This document shows positions 15,503-22,274 of a DNA stretch of 34,423 bases, piece by piece; position 1 is the first letter of the stretch; the number at the start of each line of letters is the position of its first letter. This DNA comes from Ga0077527 sp964531455 (GTDB lineage: Bacteria > Pseudomonadota > Gammaproteobacteria > Burkholderiales > SG8-41). The position numbers and the translations under genes are program-made. The stretch covers positions 1 to 34,423 of the forward strand of contig CAZHFZ010000038.1 in NCBI GenBank assembly GCA_964531455.1, given 5' to 3'. The notes beneath the pieces were generated by a model that saw only the letters and a program-made list of their open reading frames with translations, was not told the origin of the DNA and made no database searches.

Positions 15503-16722
15503 TCCTCTTCGATCTTTGTCCAGGGTGGAAACGGGTCCTGGAAACGCTGCCACTCGCTTTCGCCTGCAGTCATTTCCGCATCGGTCAACAGACAGTCATC
15601 GAGCAATTGCCGGATCCCGATCTGATCCATCCCGATGCCGATAAACACCAACTCCTGCCTGCGGTCGCCAAAGTCTCTGACCCATTTCTGATCAATAAGT
15701 TTGAGGTATTCCGGATCTTTAGGCCAGTCCTTGCGATCCACGGCGGCCCACCACAGGCCGGCGGCACTGTGCCGGCAAACCCCGCCGGCCTGCGACCACG
15801 ATCCGGCGAAATCCATACGCGTCGCCAGCCAGAAGTAGCCTTTGGACCGGAGCACGCCGTCCCATTCAGACTGGATGAGATCCATGAATCGCTGCGGATG
15901 AAATGGCCGGCGCGCACGATAAACAAAACTTGAAATGCCGTATTCCTCGGTCTCCGGCAGATGTTCACCCCGCATCTCTTTTAACCAGCCCGGCGCTGCC
16001 GATGCGCGATCAAAGTCAAAACGTCCGGTATCCAGAATCTTCTGCAGCGGCACTTCACCGAACTTTGAGACCACGATTTCAGCCTCCGGGTTGAGGGTAT
16101 GCAGGATTGACGCCAGACGTGCCATCTCATCCATGCTCACCAGATCACCCTTGTTGACGACAATCACGTCGGCAAATTCGATCTGGTCGACCAGCAGATC
16201 AACCACCGTACGCTCGTCTTCCTCTCCCAGACTTTCACCGCGATCATGCAGATAATCACTTGATGCGTAATCTTTCAGAAAGTTGTAGGCATCAACAACC
16301 GTCACCATGGTGTCCAGCCGCGCGACATCTGAAAGGCTGCGGTCTTCTTCGTCACGGAAAGTGAAGGTTTCGGCAACAGGCAGAGGCTCCGAAATTCCGG
16401 TCGACTCGATCAGCAGATAGTCGAAGCGGCCCTCGTGTGCAAGCTTGTTGATCTCGACCAGCAGGTCTTCGCGCAGCGTGCAGCAGATGCAGCCATTGGA
16501 CATTTCGACAAGTTTTTCCTCCGCCCTCGACAGCGCCGCGCCGCCTTCGCGCACCAGTTGTGCGTCGATATTGACCTCGGACATGTCATTGACGATGACG
16601 GCCACACGCAGGCCTTCGCGATTGTTCAGCACATGGTTGAGCAGCGTGGTTTTTCCGGCTCCGAGGAATCCGGAAAGCACCGTGACCGGCAGGCGGTCGG
16701 ACAGGGAATTGGCTTGTGTCAT
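15499..16722 (-). CDS. COG0523 GTPase, ZigA/YeiR-like zinc metallochaperone (long form)
   Basis: This 407-residue G3E GTPase has Walker A GFLGAGKTT (18-26), the metal-binding CICC motif (78-81, in SNGCICCTLRED), the guanine-specificity VVNKGD, and a C-terminal CobW domain (VLRSKGYFWLATR, later RRQELVFIGIGMD). COG0523 proteins of this long form are zinc-starvation induced and are thought to hand zinc to client enzymes (ZigA of Acinetobacter, ZagA of Bacillus). The ATG at 16722 is preferred over an adjacent GTG at 16725 because of AAGGGG eight bases upstream. It is one of two COG0523 proteins in the cluster and overlaps the ABC ATPase gene by 4 bp. Confidence 0.92.
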   Translation of the reverse strand: MTQANSLSDRLPVTVLSGFLGAGKTTLLNHVLNNREGLRVAVIVNDMSEVNIDAQLVREGGAALSRAEEKLVEMSNGCICCTLREDLLVEINKLAHEGRFDYLLIESTGISEPLPVAETFTFRDEEDRSLSDVARLDTMVTVVDAYNFLKDYASSDYLHDRGESLGEEDERTVVDLLVDQIEFADVIVVNKGDLVSMDEMARLASILHTLNPEAEIVVSKFGEVPLQKILDTGRFDFDRASAAPGWLKEMRGEHLPETEEYGISSFVYRARRPFHPQRFMDLIQSEWDGVLRSKGYFWLATRMDFAGSWSQAGGVCRHSAAGLWWAAVDRKDWPKDPEYLKLIDQKWVRDFGDRRQELVFIGIGMDQIGIRQLLDDCLLTDAEMTAGESEWQRFQDPFPPWTKIEEE

Positions 16723-16736
16723 CACATTAACCCCTT

Positions 16737-17012
16737 CTACTGGCGGGTGTAGGGCGCACCGGTGTGGCTTTGCGCGACATGGGCAGCCAGTTGCCCGAGT
16801 ACACCGGCAACACCGAGCGGGCCGTAGGCATCGACCAGTCGCGGCAGCAGTTCGGCGATCAGCACGGCGTTGACCGTCGCCTTGTCGATCCCCCGGTTGT
16901 CGCAGTTCGTGAGAGCGCCGCGGATTTCGGACACCACCACAGCATGTTCGGCGGACATCACTTCAGACACATCTTCCACGCGGGGCAGCCCGTTCAAATC
17001 ATCAATGTTCAT
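16737..17012 (-). CDS. Small cytoplasmic protein of unknown function
   Basis: I recognise no family. The 91-residue protein has no signal peptide or membrane helix. It has an acidic N-terminus (MNIDDLNGLPRVEDVSEVM), a single Cys (TNCDNRG), and an Ala/Leu-rich amphipathic C-terminal half (AVLIAELLPRLVDAYGPLGV). Its start overlaps the DUF1826 stop by 4 bp (ATGA), and it ends 14 bp before the COG0523 GTPase start, so it is embedded in the operon and very likely real. It may be a partner of the GTPase or of the DUF1826 protein. That is inference from position alone. Confidence 0.65.
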   Translation of the reverse strand: MNIDDLNGLPRVEDVSEVMSAEHAVVVSEIRGALTNCDNRGIDKATVNAVLIAELLPRLVDAYGPLGVAGVLGQLAAHVAQSHTGAPYTRQ

Positions 17013-17674
17013 CGTTTCACCTCATCTATGCACAGTCTCAATCGGCGTTCGCCGGTCATCTCAATCGGCGGAGAACGATGGACAATGCCGTTGCCGGCAT
17101 TGCCCGGGTAAGACTCGCCCTTCTGCACCGTCACCCACCATGGCCTGCAACTGCGGATCTGCGCCGGTCTCGAAACAATTGCACGGTTGGCGGCATCAAA
17201 GCTGCGACCCTGCGCCATCAACTGGTCGCGGCGCACGTTGTCATTGGTCACCCACTGCGTTCCAAAACCGCTGTAGGTCACCAGCAAACGCAGTGCAGCT
17301 GCATCAACATGGAACAGGCGGCAAGCATCGGTGGAAACGCTTTCGAGATGCACGCGCAAGCTTGCGCAGCCGGAAATGCGGCCGAAACGTCGCGCCAGAT
17401 AGTCGATATCGGCAGCCAGCATGTCGCGTGCGCCGCAGGCCGGAAGATCGGACAGAAACATCCAGACATCGGGGTCGTGGCTGTGCAGCACTGCCTCCAC
17501 ATCCAGATCGTGAGCAGCGTTGAAAGCATCGACCAGCCCGCTCATCAGCGGCTCCTGCTCGCGCCGCCACACCACCAGATTGACGCCAGGGGTGTGGATG
17601 GCTTCAAGGTCGCCGGCATCGCGCGCGTAGCGAAAATGGAACGGCAGCACCACGTTCAGCGCTTCAGTGGCCAT
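17009..17674 (-). CDS. DUF1826 family protein
   Basis: This 221-residue cytoplasmic protein shows the DUF1826 pattern: an Asp/His-rich middle (VLHSHDPDVWMFLSD), then CRLFHVDAAALRLLVTYSG and GTQWVTNDNVRRDQL, and a final HRSPPIEMTGERRLRLCID. The HVD and later HRSPP residues look like a cupin-type metal centre; this resembles a 2-oxoglutarate oxygenase or other cupin, but the activity is unknown. The family is repeatedly found beside dksA2 and COG0523 genes in zinc-regulated clusters of Pseudomonas (recalled, not checked). The ATG at 17674 is preferred because it lies in an 11-bp overlap (ATGGCCACTGA) with the dksA2 end; an upstream in-frame start lies deep in dksA2. Confidence 0.82.
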   Translation of the reverse strand: MATEALNVVLPFHFRYARDAGDLEAIHTPGVNLVVWRREQEPLMSGLVDAFNAAHDLDVEAVLHSHDPDVWMFLSDLPACGARDMLAADIDYLARRFGRISGCASLRVHLESVSTDACRLFHVDAAALRLLVTYSGFGTQWVTNDNVRRDQLMAQGRSFDAANRAIVSRPAQIRSCRPWWVTVQKGESYPGNAGNGIVHRSPPIEMTGERRLRLCIDEVKR

Positions 17675-18104
17675 AAACACGCTCCCGCTTCTCGCGCCGC
17701 TCCTGAGCTTCCAGACATAGCGTTGCGGTCGGCCGCGCCAAAAGCCTCTGCAGGCCGATGGCCTCTCCGGTTTCCTCGCACCAGCCATAGCTGCCGTCCT
17801 TGATCCGCTCAAGCGCCTGCTCGATCTTGCGCATCAGCTTGCGTTCGCGGTCACGGGTTCGCAACTCGATCGCCTGCTCTTCTTCCTGGGTCGCACGATC
17901 CATCGGATCTGTGGCGACTTCGACTTGCTGCAGGTGGGCACTGGTCTCGTTGACGTTGTCGATCAAAGTCTGGCGCAACGCCAGCAATTGATCATGGAAA
18001 AATGCGATTTGCGGCGCGCTCATATAGTCGCAATCCGGCATCGCCAGCAGTTCGTCAGCGCTGGCAGGAACACGGCCCGCTTTTTTCAGATTACGGACGC
18101 TCAT
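17664..18104 (-). CDS. dksA2: DksA2, zinc-independent-type DksA paralogue
   Basis: This 146-residue protein has the DksA coiled coil with acidic tip residues (DPMDRATQEEE, Asp66 and Asp69) and the RDRERKLMRKIEQALERI helix. In the zinc-finger region two of four Cys are replaced: Cys109-X2-Thr112-X17-Cys130-X2-Ala133 (GWCEETG...ATLCLEA). This is the same C-X2-T-X17-C-X2-A layout described for P. aeruginosa DksA2, which works without zinc and is induced in zinc starvation. DksA binds RNA polymerase and, with ppGpp, adjusts transcription. The gene is joined to the upstream COG0523 gene by a TGATG junction. It would replace ordinary zinc-binding DksA when zinc is scarce. Confidence 0.93.
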   Translation of the reverse strand: MSVRNLKKAGRVPASADELLAMPDCDYMSAPQIAFFHDQLLALRQTLIDNVNETSAHLQQVEVATDPMDRATQEEEQAIELRTRDRERKLMRKIEQALERIKDGSYGWCEETGEAIGLQRLLARPTATLCLEAQERREKRERVYGH

Positions 18105-19123
18105 CAGGACAGCACCTCTGCCGGATCAGCGGCAACGCTTGCACGGCACATTGCCAGACCTTTTTCGATCAATGCACGGGGCAGGGAACGGCCGATAAAC
18201 ACCATCGTTGTCTCACGGGGTTCACCGTTCGCCCAAGGCTTGCCTTCGTCCGCGCCGAAGAGCATGTGCACCCCTTGGAAAATCACCCGCTTTGACTTGC
18301 CTTCGATATTGAGCACACCCTTGTAGCGCAGTAAATCAGTGCCGTAAGTTTGCAAAAGAAGGCTGAAAAAAGTTTCCAGCCTTTCCAGGTCAAAAGCTTC
18401 CGCATCGCGGTATGCGAATGAGCCGATGTCATCGTCGTGCTCGTGGGTGACATCCTCCAGAAAAGCCGGATCCACCTGCAAAATGGTGTCCAGTCTGAAT
18501 CCGTGGATGTCGAGAACCTCAGCAACATCAACGCTGCCAAACACTACGGGCAAAATCGGTGCCCGCGGGTTGATTGCTTGCAGCCGCTTTTGCAGCGCTT
18601 CAACATCTCCGCCGCTCACCAGATCGGTCTTGGACAGCAGAATACGGTCGGCGAATCCGACCTGCTCCTGCGCCTCGTGATGCTCATCAAGCTGCATGGG
18701 CCCGTGTTTTGCGTCAACGACGGTGATGATCGCGTCGAGGCGGTATTCACCGGAAACTTCTTCATCAACAAAAAAGGTCTGTGCGACAGGAGCCGGGTCC
18801 GCCAGCCCCGTCGTTTCGATCACCACCCAGTCGAACTTGAGGACACCGCTGCTGCGTTTCGATTTCAGCTCACCAAGAATGCGCACCAGGTCACCTCTGA
18901 CGGTGCAGCAGATACAGCCGTTGTTCATCTCGACAATTTGCTCCTGACGCTCCTGCAGCAGGATTTCATTGTCAATACCGGCTTCGCCAAACTCGTTTTC
19001 AATCACTGCGATGCGCAAACCATGATCTTCACGCAGGATTCGGTTTAGCAAAGTGGTTTTACCGGTCCCCAGAAAGCCGGTAAGGATGGTCACCGGCATC
19101 TGGGCTGCAGTTTCCCGTTTCAT
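18104..19123 (-). CDS. Second COG0523 GTPase (YjiA/CobW-like)
   Basis: This 339-residue G3E GTPase has Walker A GFLGTGKTTLL (16-26), CICC (70-73, in NNGCICCTVRGD), the ETTGLADPAP switch, the guanine motif LLSKTD, and a C-terminal CobW domain (RYKGVLNIEGKSKRVIFQGV). A His/Asp-rich patch (DVTHEHDDDIGS) may bind zinc. It is the shorter COG0523 form, close to YjiA/YciC types. It overlaps the HisI-like gene by 4 bp (ATGA) and the dksA2 gene by 1 bp. Having a second, longer COG0523 protein in the same operon suggests different clients or metals. Confidence 0.92.
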   Translation of the reverse strand: MKRETAAQMPVTILTGFLGTGKTTLLNRILREDHGLRIAVIENEFGEAGIDNEILLQERQEQIVEMNNGCICCTVRGDLVRILGELKSKRSSGVLKFDWVVIETTGLADPAPVAQTFFVDEEVSGEYRLDAIITVVDAKHGPMQLDEHHEAQEQVGFADRILLSKTDLVSGGDVEALQKRLQAINPRAPILPVVFGSVDVAEVLDIHGFRLDTILQVDPAFLEDVTHEHDDDIGSFAYRDAEAFDLERLETFFSLLLQTYGTDLLRYKGVLNIEGKSKRVIFQGVHMLFGADEGKPWANGEPRETTMVFIGRSLPRALIEKGLAMCRASVAADPAEVLS

Positions 19124-19644
19124 GTGAACACTCCTGTTACGTTTTGATAATACGTTGCGGTTGCTCTGTCCCGCGGTTTCAGTGCGACAGCAAGATCATG
19201 CGGCGGTGACAGGAGATCGATATGCCGGGCGTATTGCGACGGGACCGGGGCTGCACTCCGTACCTGCAGCAACAGGTTTTTCTGGTCTTGATCAACAAGA
19301 ATCATGGATACGCTCATCTGGTCCCCGGCCGGACCGCAGCGATGCCACAGGCAGCGACCAGTAGCCGCCCAAAAATGCGCAATTCGACTGCGTAGGGTCA
19401 GTGATAACGCTTCGCGGTTCATTGTTGCGCAGAACAGCACATCGCCGCTGTCGGCATGCTGCACCACGCAAGGCAATAATCCATCACCATCAAAACGCGG
19501 CATGAACCGCTGTCCTGCGGCAATCTCCGTATCGCTGCCACGTACCGCGAACAGCAGTGTCCTCGCATACCGGCGGGCAACAGGTCCACCGCGATCATCC
19601 TGAACACGGCGGTAGAAGCGCTGTTCTTCGGGGTCAGTGGCCAT
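19120..19644 (-). CDS. HisI (phosphoribosyl-AMP cyclohydrolase)-like paralogue lacking the zinc ligands
   Basis: This 174-residue protein has a unique N-terminal 50 residues, then a HisI-like domain: FDGDGLLPCVVQHADSGDVL (51-70), TMNREALSLTLRSRIAHFW, then SMILVDQDQKNLLLQV. In HisI the last block reads DCDGD and a later CHxGxxSCF supplies two more zinc Cys; here it is D118-Q119-D120-Q121-K122, and the later Cys motif is absent. The gene is thus a zinc-regulated HisI-type paralogue, of the kind reported next to COG0523 genes, that may work without zinc, or may have a different activity. The ATG at 19644 is chosen because it lies in an 11-bp ATGGCCACTGA overlap with the ZIP gene. No other his genes are present. 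Confidence 0.78.
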   Translation of the reverse strand: MATDPEEQRFYRRVQDDRGGPVARRYARTLLFAVRGSDTEIAAGQRFMPRFDGDGLLPCVVQHADSGDVLFCATMNREALSLTLRSRIAHFWAATGRCLWHRCGPAGDQMSVSMILVDQDQKNLLLQVRSAAPVPSQYARHIDLLSPPHDLAVALKPRDRATATYYQNVTGVFT

Positions 19645-20401
19645 GCAGCCACTCCTGTGAGACCAGTATCGTTGCAATACCTGCACCGACAAACAGCATT
19701 TGGGTCAGTACGCTGCGTGCGTCATTACGCCGGTGCAGATCGGGAATCAGATCAGCCAGTGCGATGTATACAAAACTCGAAGCTGCCAGAACCAGAATGT
19801 ATGGAATTGCATCCTTCGCGTCGTTGAGAGCAAAGTATCCAGTCACACCACCGATCAGAGACATCATGCTCGAGCCGAAATTCAGCAACAGCGCGCGGCG
19901 GCGGCTGTAACCGGCATGCAGCAGAATCATGAAGTCTCCGACCTCCTGAGGCACCTCGTGAGCCACTATTGCAACGGTGGTCATGATCCCGAGCTTCGTG
20001 TCGGCCATGAAAGCAGCCGCGATCAGCACGCCATCGACAAAATTATGAAAGCCGTCTCCGACCACAATCAGCAAACCCGTTCGCCGGCCGTGTGTCATCC
20101 GGGCATGCTGCTCTCCCAGCGGCTCGTGGTGATGTCGCCATAAGGCTGCTTTTTCAAGCAGAAAAAATCCGATCAGGCCCGCAAGCGCGGTTGCAGACAG
20201 CGCCTCAATGTTTTCAGCCTGCATGAACGCTTCCGGCAGCAAATGCAGGAATGACGCGGCCAGCAATACGCCAACGGCATAACTCACCATCGAGGACACC
20301 CAGGGCGCCAACAACGTAAACGACAACAGGCCGGCAACCAACATGCTCAGCGCGCCGCCGATAATCGTTGCGCCCGCGATCCAGATCAAAGTGGGGTCCA
20401 T
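19634..20401 (-). CDS. ZIP-family zinc/metal importer
   Basis: This 255-residue inner-membrane protein has about eight helices. It shows the ZIP metal-site signatures GDGFHNFVDGV (helix 4) and VAIVAHEVPQEVGDF (helix 5) and a His-rich cytoplasmic loop (WRHHHEPLGEQHARMTHG). ZIP proteins move Zn(II) or Fe(II) into the cytoplasm. It is the first gene after zur, with a 55-bp spacer that carries a candidate Zur operator. The ATG at 20401 is used; an in-frame TTG at 20419 lies inside the candidate operator and has no better ribosome-binding site. It ends in a GH* codon pair overlapping the HisI-like start. Confidence 0.92.
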   Translation of the reverse strand: MDPTLIWIAGATIIGGALSMLVAGLLSFTLLAPWVSSMVSYAVGVLLAASFLHLLPEAFMQAENIEALSATALAGLIGFFLLEKAALWRHHHEPLGEQHARMTHGRRTGLLIVVGDGFHNFVDGVLIAAAFMADTKLGIMTTVAIVAHEVPQEVGDFMILLHAGYSRRRALLLNFGSSMMSLIGGVTGYFALNDAKDAIPYILVLAASSFVYIALADLIPDLHRRNDARSVLTQMLFVGAGIATILVSQEWLHGH

Positions 20402-20414
20402 GGTTATCAATTTT

Positions 20415-20432
20415 TGCAATTCAGTTGCATTA
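20415..20432. promoter_or_regulatory. Candidate Zur operator before the ZIP gene
   Basis: TGCAA (20415-20419) and TTGCA (20425-20429) form an inverted repeat. GCAATTCAGTTGCATTAT (20416-20433) matches the two sites before the DUF4198 gene in spacing (GCAA, four bases, GTTGCATTA). On the minus strand it lies over or just after a plausible -10 (AATAAT), so a bound repressor would block transcription of the ZIP operon. It is a by-eye match; the regulator is inferred. Confidence 0.55.
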
Positions 20433-20456
20433 TTGTTTAAAAAAAACGGCTTGCAA

Positions 20457-20942
20457 TCAGTGCTGGTGGCGACCGCTTGTTCGCGCCTTGTTTTGCGTCG
20501 GGCCGCAGTCCGCGCACACGCCTTTCACTGTCAACTCGACCGCTTTCTGCCGGAATCCGGCCGGAAGCTTCACCGCCGGCCTGGCTTCAACAGGTTCCAG
20601 ACATAACACCTGTCCGCAGTCACTGCATTCGAAATGCGCGTGCGGGCCCGTGTGGGCATGGGCTGCCGCATTAAAGCGCCAAATGCGGTCGTCCCCTGAG
20701 ATCTTGTGGGCAAGGCCGTTTTCGGTCAGCCACTCCAGCACACGGTAAATGGTGACCCGATTGACGCCGCTGTCAGCCGACAAGCGGGCCTCTACTTCGT
20801 GATGCGTGAGGGCGCGTTCCGCCTTCAAAAGCACAGTGAGCACCATGATGCGGGGCCGCGTCAGACGGGCGCCTGTCCGCCGAATGAACTCCTCGGCGAC
20901 ATCCGCAGACGTACTATCCAATTTGTTTGAACCCACCATCAT
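20457..20942 (-). CDS. zur: Zur, Fur-family zinc uptake repressor
   Basis: This 161-residue protein has a winged-helix DNA-binding domain (RLTRPRIMVLTVLLKAERAL...NRVTIYRVLEWLTENGLAH) and a dimerisation/metal domain with HAHTGPHAHFECSDCGQVLC (His95, 97, 101, 103; Cys106, 109) and GVCADCG (Cys143, 146), the structural zinc site of Fur/Zur proteins. Zur is chosen over Fur from the company it keeps. It follows exbD by 117 bp and precedes the ZIP gene by 55 bp. Two adjacent ATG codons (20942, 20939) are possible starts, neither with a strong Shine-Dalgarno; an in-frame region further upstream lacks Fur similarity. Confidence 0.87.
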   Translation of the reverse strand: MMVGSNKLDSTSADVAEEFIRRTGARLTRPRIMVLTVLLKAERALTHHEVEARLSADSGVNRVTIYRVLEWLTENGLAHKISGDDRIWRFNAAAHAHTGPHAHFECSDCGQVLCLEPVEARPAVKLPAGFRQKAVELTVKGVCADCGPTQNKARTSGRHQH

Positions 20943-21059
20943 TTCATTTAACCACAGGGACCGCTTGCATACCAACAGAAGTCCATAGATGGCGAAACAG
21001 TGCCGAAACCCCTCCATGCTGGTTCCGCCGTTCGCCGCATGATTGCCATACATCAGCAC

Positions 21060-21491
21060 TCAATTTCCCCCGGCATCAGCGGGGTCAGTCAAAAATCCCA
21101 TCTTGCGCAGTCCCGCGCGCTGCGCCGCGGCCATGACCTTCGCGACCCACTCATACCGCGCGTCCTTGTCTGCGCGCAGATGAATCTCGGGCTGGGGATC
21201 AGACTTCGATGCCTGCTCAAGTCGTTGCTTCAGTTCGCCGTCACCAACCGCCTCGGCATTCCAATAAGTCCGGCCGCTCGCTTCGATGACTATGGCTACG
21301 CGATCGGGCTTTTCCCGGTTGGGTGTGCTTTGTGCTTTTGGCAAATCAACCTTGACCGCATGCGTAAACATCGGCGCCGTAACCATGAAAATAATGAGCA
21401 GGACGAGCATCACGTCCACTAGCGGAGTGGTATTGATCTCACCCATCAACTGCTCATCATTCCCCTCATGCCGGGCACCAAATGCCATCAT
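21060..21491 (-). CDS. exbD: ExbD-type subunit of the zinc cluster
   Basis: This 143-residue protein has the ExbD pattern: GEINTTPLVDVMLVLLIIFMV (one helix with its essential Asp, about residues 18-39) and a periplasmic domain ending GFLTDPADAGGN. Like its copper-operon paralogue it carries HAVKVDLPKAQS and the LRADK block. It starts in a 4-bp ATGA overlap with the exbB stop, using the first of two adjacent ATG codons. It precedes zur by 117 bp. Confidence 0.92.
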   Translation of the reverse strand: MMAFGARHEGNDEQLMGEINTTPLVDVMLVLLIIFMVTAPMFTHAVKVDLPKAQSTPNREKPDRVAIVIEASGRTYWNAEAVGDGELKQRLEQASKSDPQPEIHLRADKDARYEWVAKVMAAAQRAGLRKMGFLTDPADAGGN

Positions 21492-22168
21492 GCACCCGGC
21501 CTGGCAGGCGTCCTGCCCGACAGCAAGACAAAATGCATCAGGTCCTGAACAAACTCATCAAGTTCCGACACGATGCCGCGGTTAGCGCGAACCAGGAAGT
21601 TGTAAGCAAGCACCGCAGGGATGGCAACCGCCAGGCCAACAGCCGTCATGATCAGCGCTTCACCCACCGGACCGGCAACCTTGTCGATCGTTGCCTGGCC
21701 TGAAACACCGATGCCGATCAGCGCCCTGTAAATACCCCAGACCGTTCCAAACAATCCCACGAAAGGTGCGGTTGCACCGACAGATGCCAGAACCCCCAGA
21801 CCGGACTCGAGGCGCTTGACCGAGCGACGCACTACACGTTCAAACTCGCGCAAAGCTACTTCGCTATCGAATGCATGATCAGCATCACGACCTTGCGATA
21901 AATCGATTGCTCTTCGGGCGAGTATTGAAAACGGCCCGCACCTTTCAGCTTCACCGAGCACCTTGAGTGCCGAGGACCGCCTCTCGGGGTCCATGACCTG
22001 GCTGAGTAAAGCGGAACGCGCGCGAAGGCGCCACAGCTCGCAGGCTTTCATGAACATGACACACCAGCTGGCAAGCGACATCAGGACCAGAACCACTGCA
22101 GTCAAATGCTGGACAACATCCGCCTGACGCAGGACACCGATAATGCCCAGTTCCGTCAAAGCACTCAT
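21488..22168 (-). CDS. exbB: ExbB-type subunit of the zinc cluster
   Basis: This 226-residue protein has three helices (about residues 20-40, 125-150, 160-185) and the signature APFVGLFGTVWGIYRALIGI and VGEALIMTAVGLAVAIPAVL. It is closely similar to the copper-operon ExbB, including the Gly-Lys-Val-Ala-Gly-Pro block. It follows the siderophore-type receptor by 106 bp and overlaps exbD by 4 bp. Together with tonB (9510-10217) it should energise both zinc-cluster receptors. The spacer before it shows no clear promoter. Confidence 0.92.
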   Translation of the reverse strand: MSALTELGIIGVLRQADVVQHLTAVVLVLMSLASWCVMFMKACELWRLRARSALLSQVMDPERRSSALKVLGEAERCGPFSILARRAIDLSQGRDADHAFDSEVALREFERVVRRSVKRLESGLGVLASVGATAPFVGLFGTVWGIYRALIGIGVSGQATIDKVAGPVGEALIMTAVGLAVAIPAVLAYNFLVRANRGIVSELDEFVQDLMHFVLLSGRTPARPGA

Positions 22169-22274
22169 TCATCAATCCTTTGAGTGATAACAGCACATGG
22201 GCACAAGATGCTCACCGCCGATGCCGGCAACCCCTTGTGCAGGGTCTGGATTTCAATCAACGTGGCAACAATCA

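Noticed and set aside
18437..19048. Long plus-strand reading frames opposite the receptor and GTPase genes
   Set aside because: They mirror strongly conserved minus-strand genes, have no domain character, ribosome-binding sites or neighbours, and follow from high GC.
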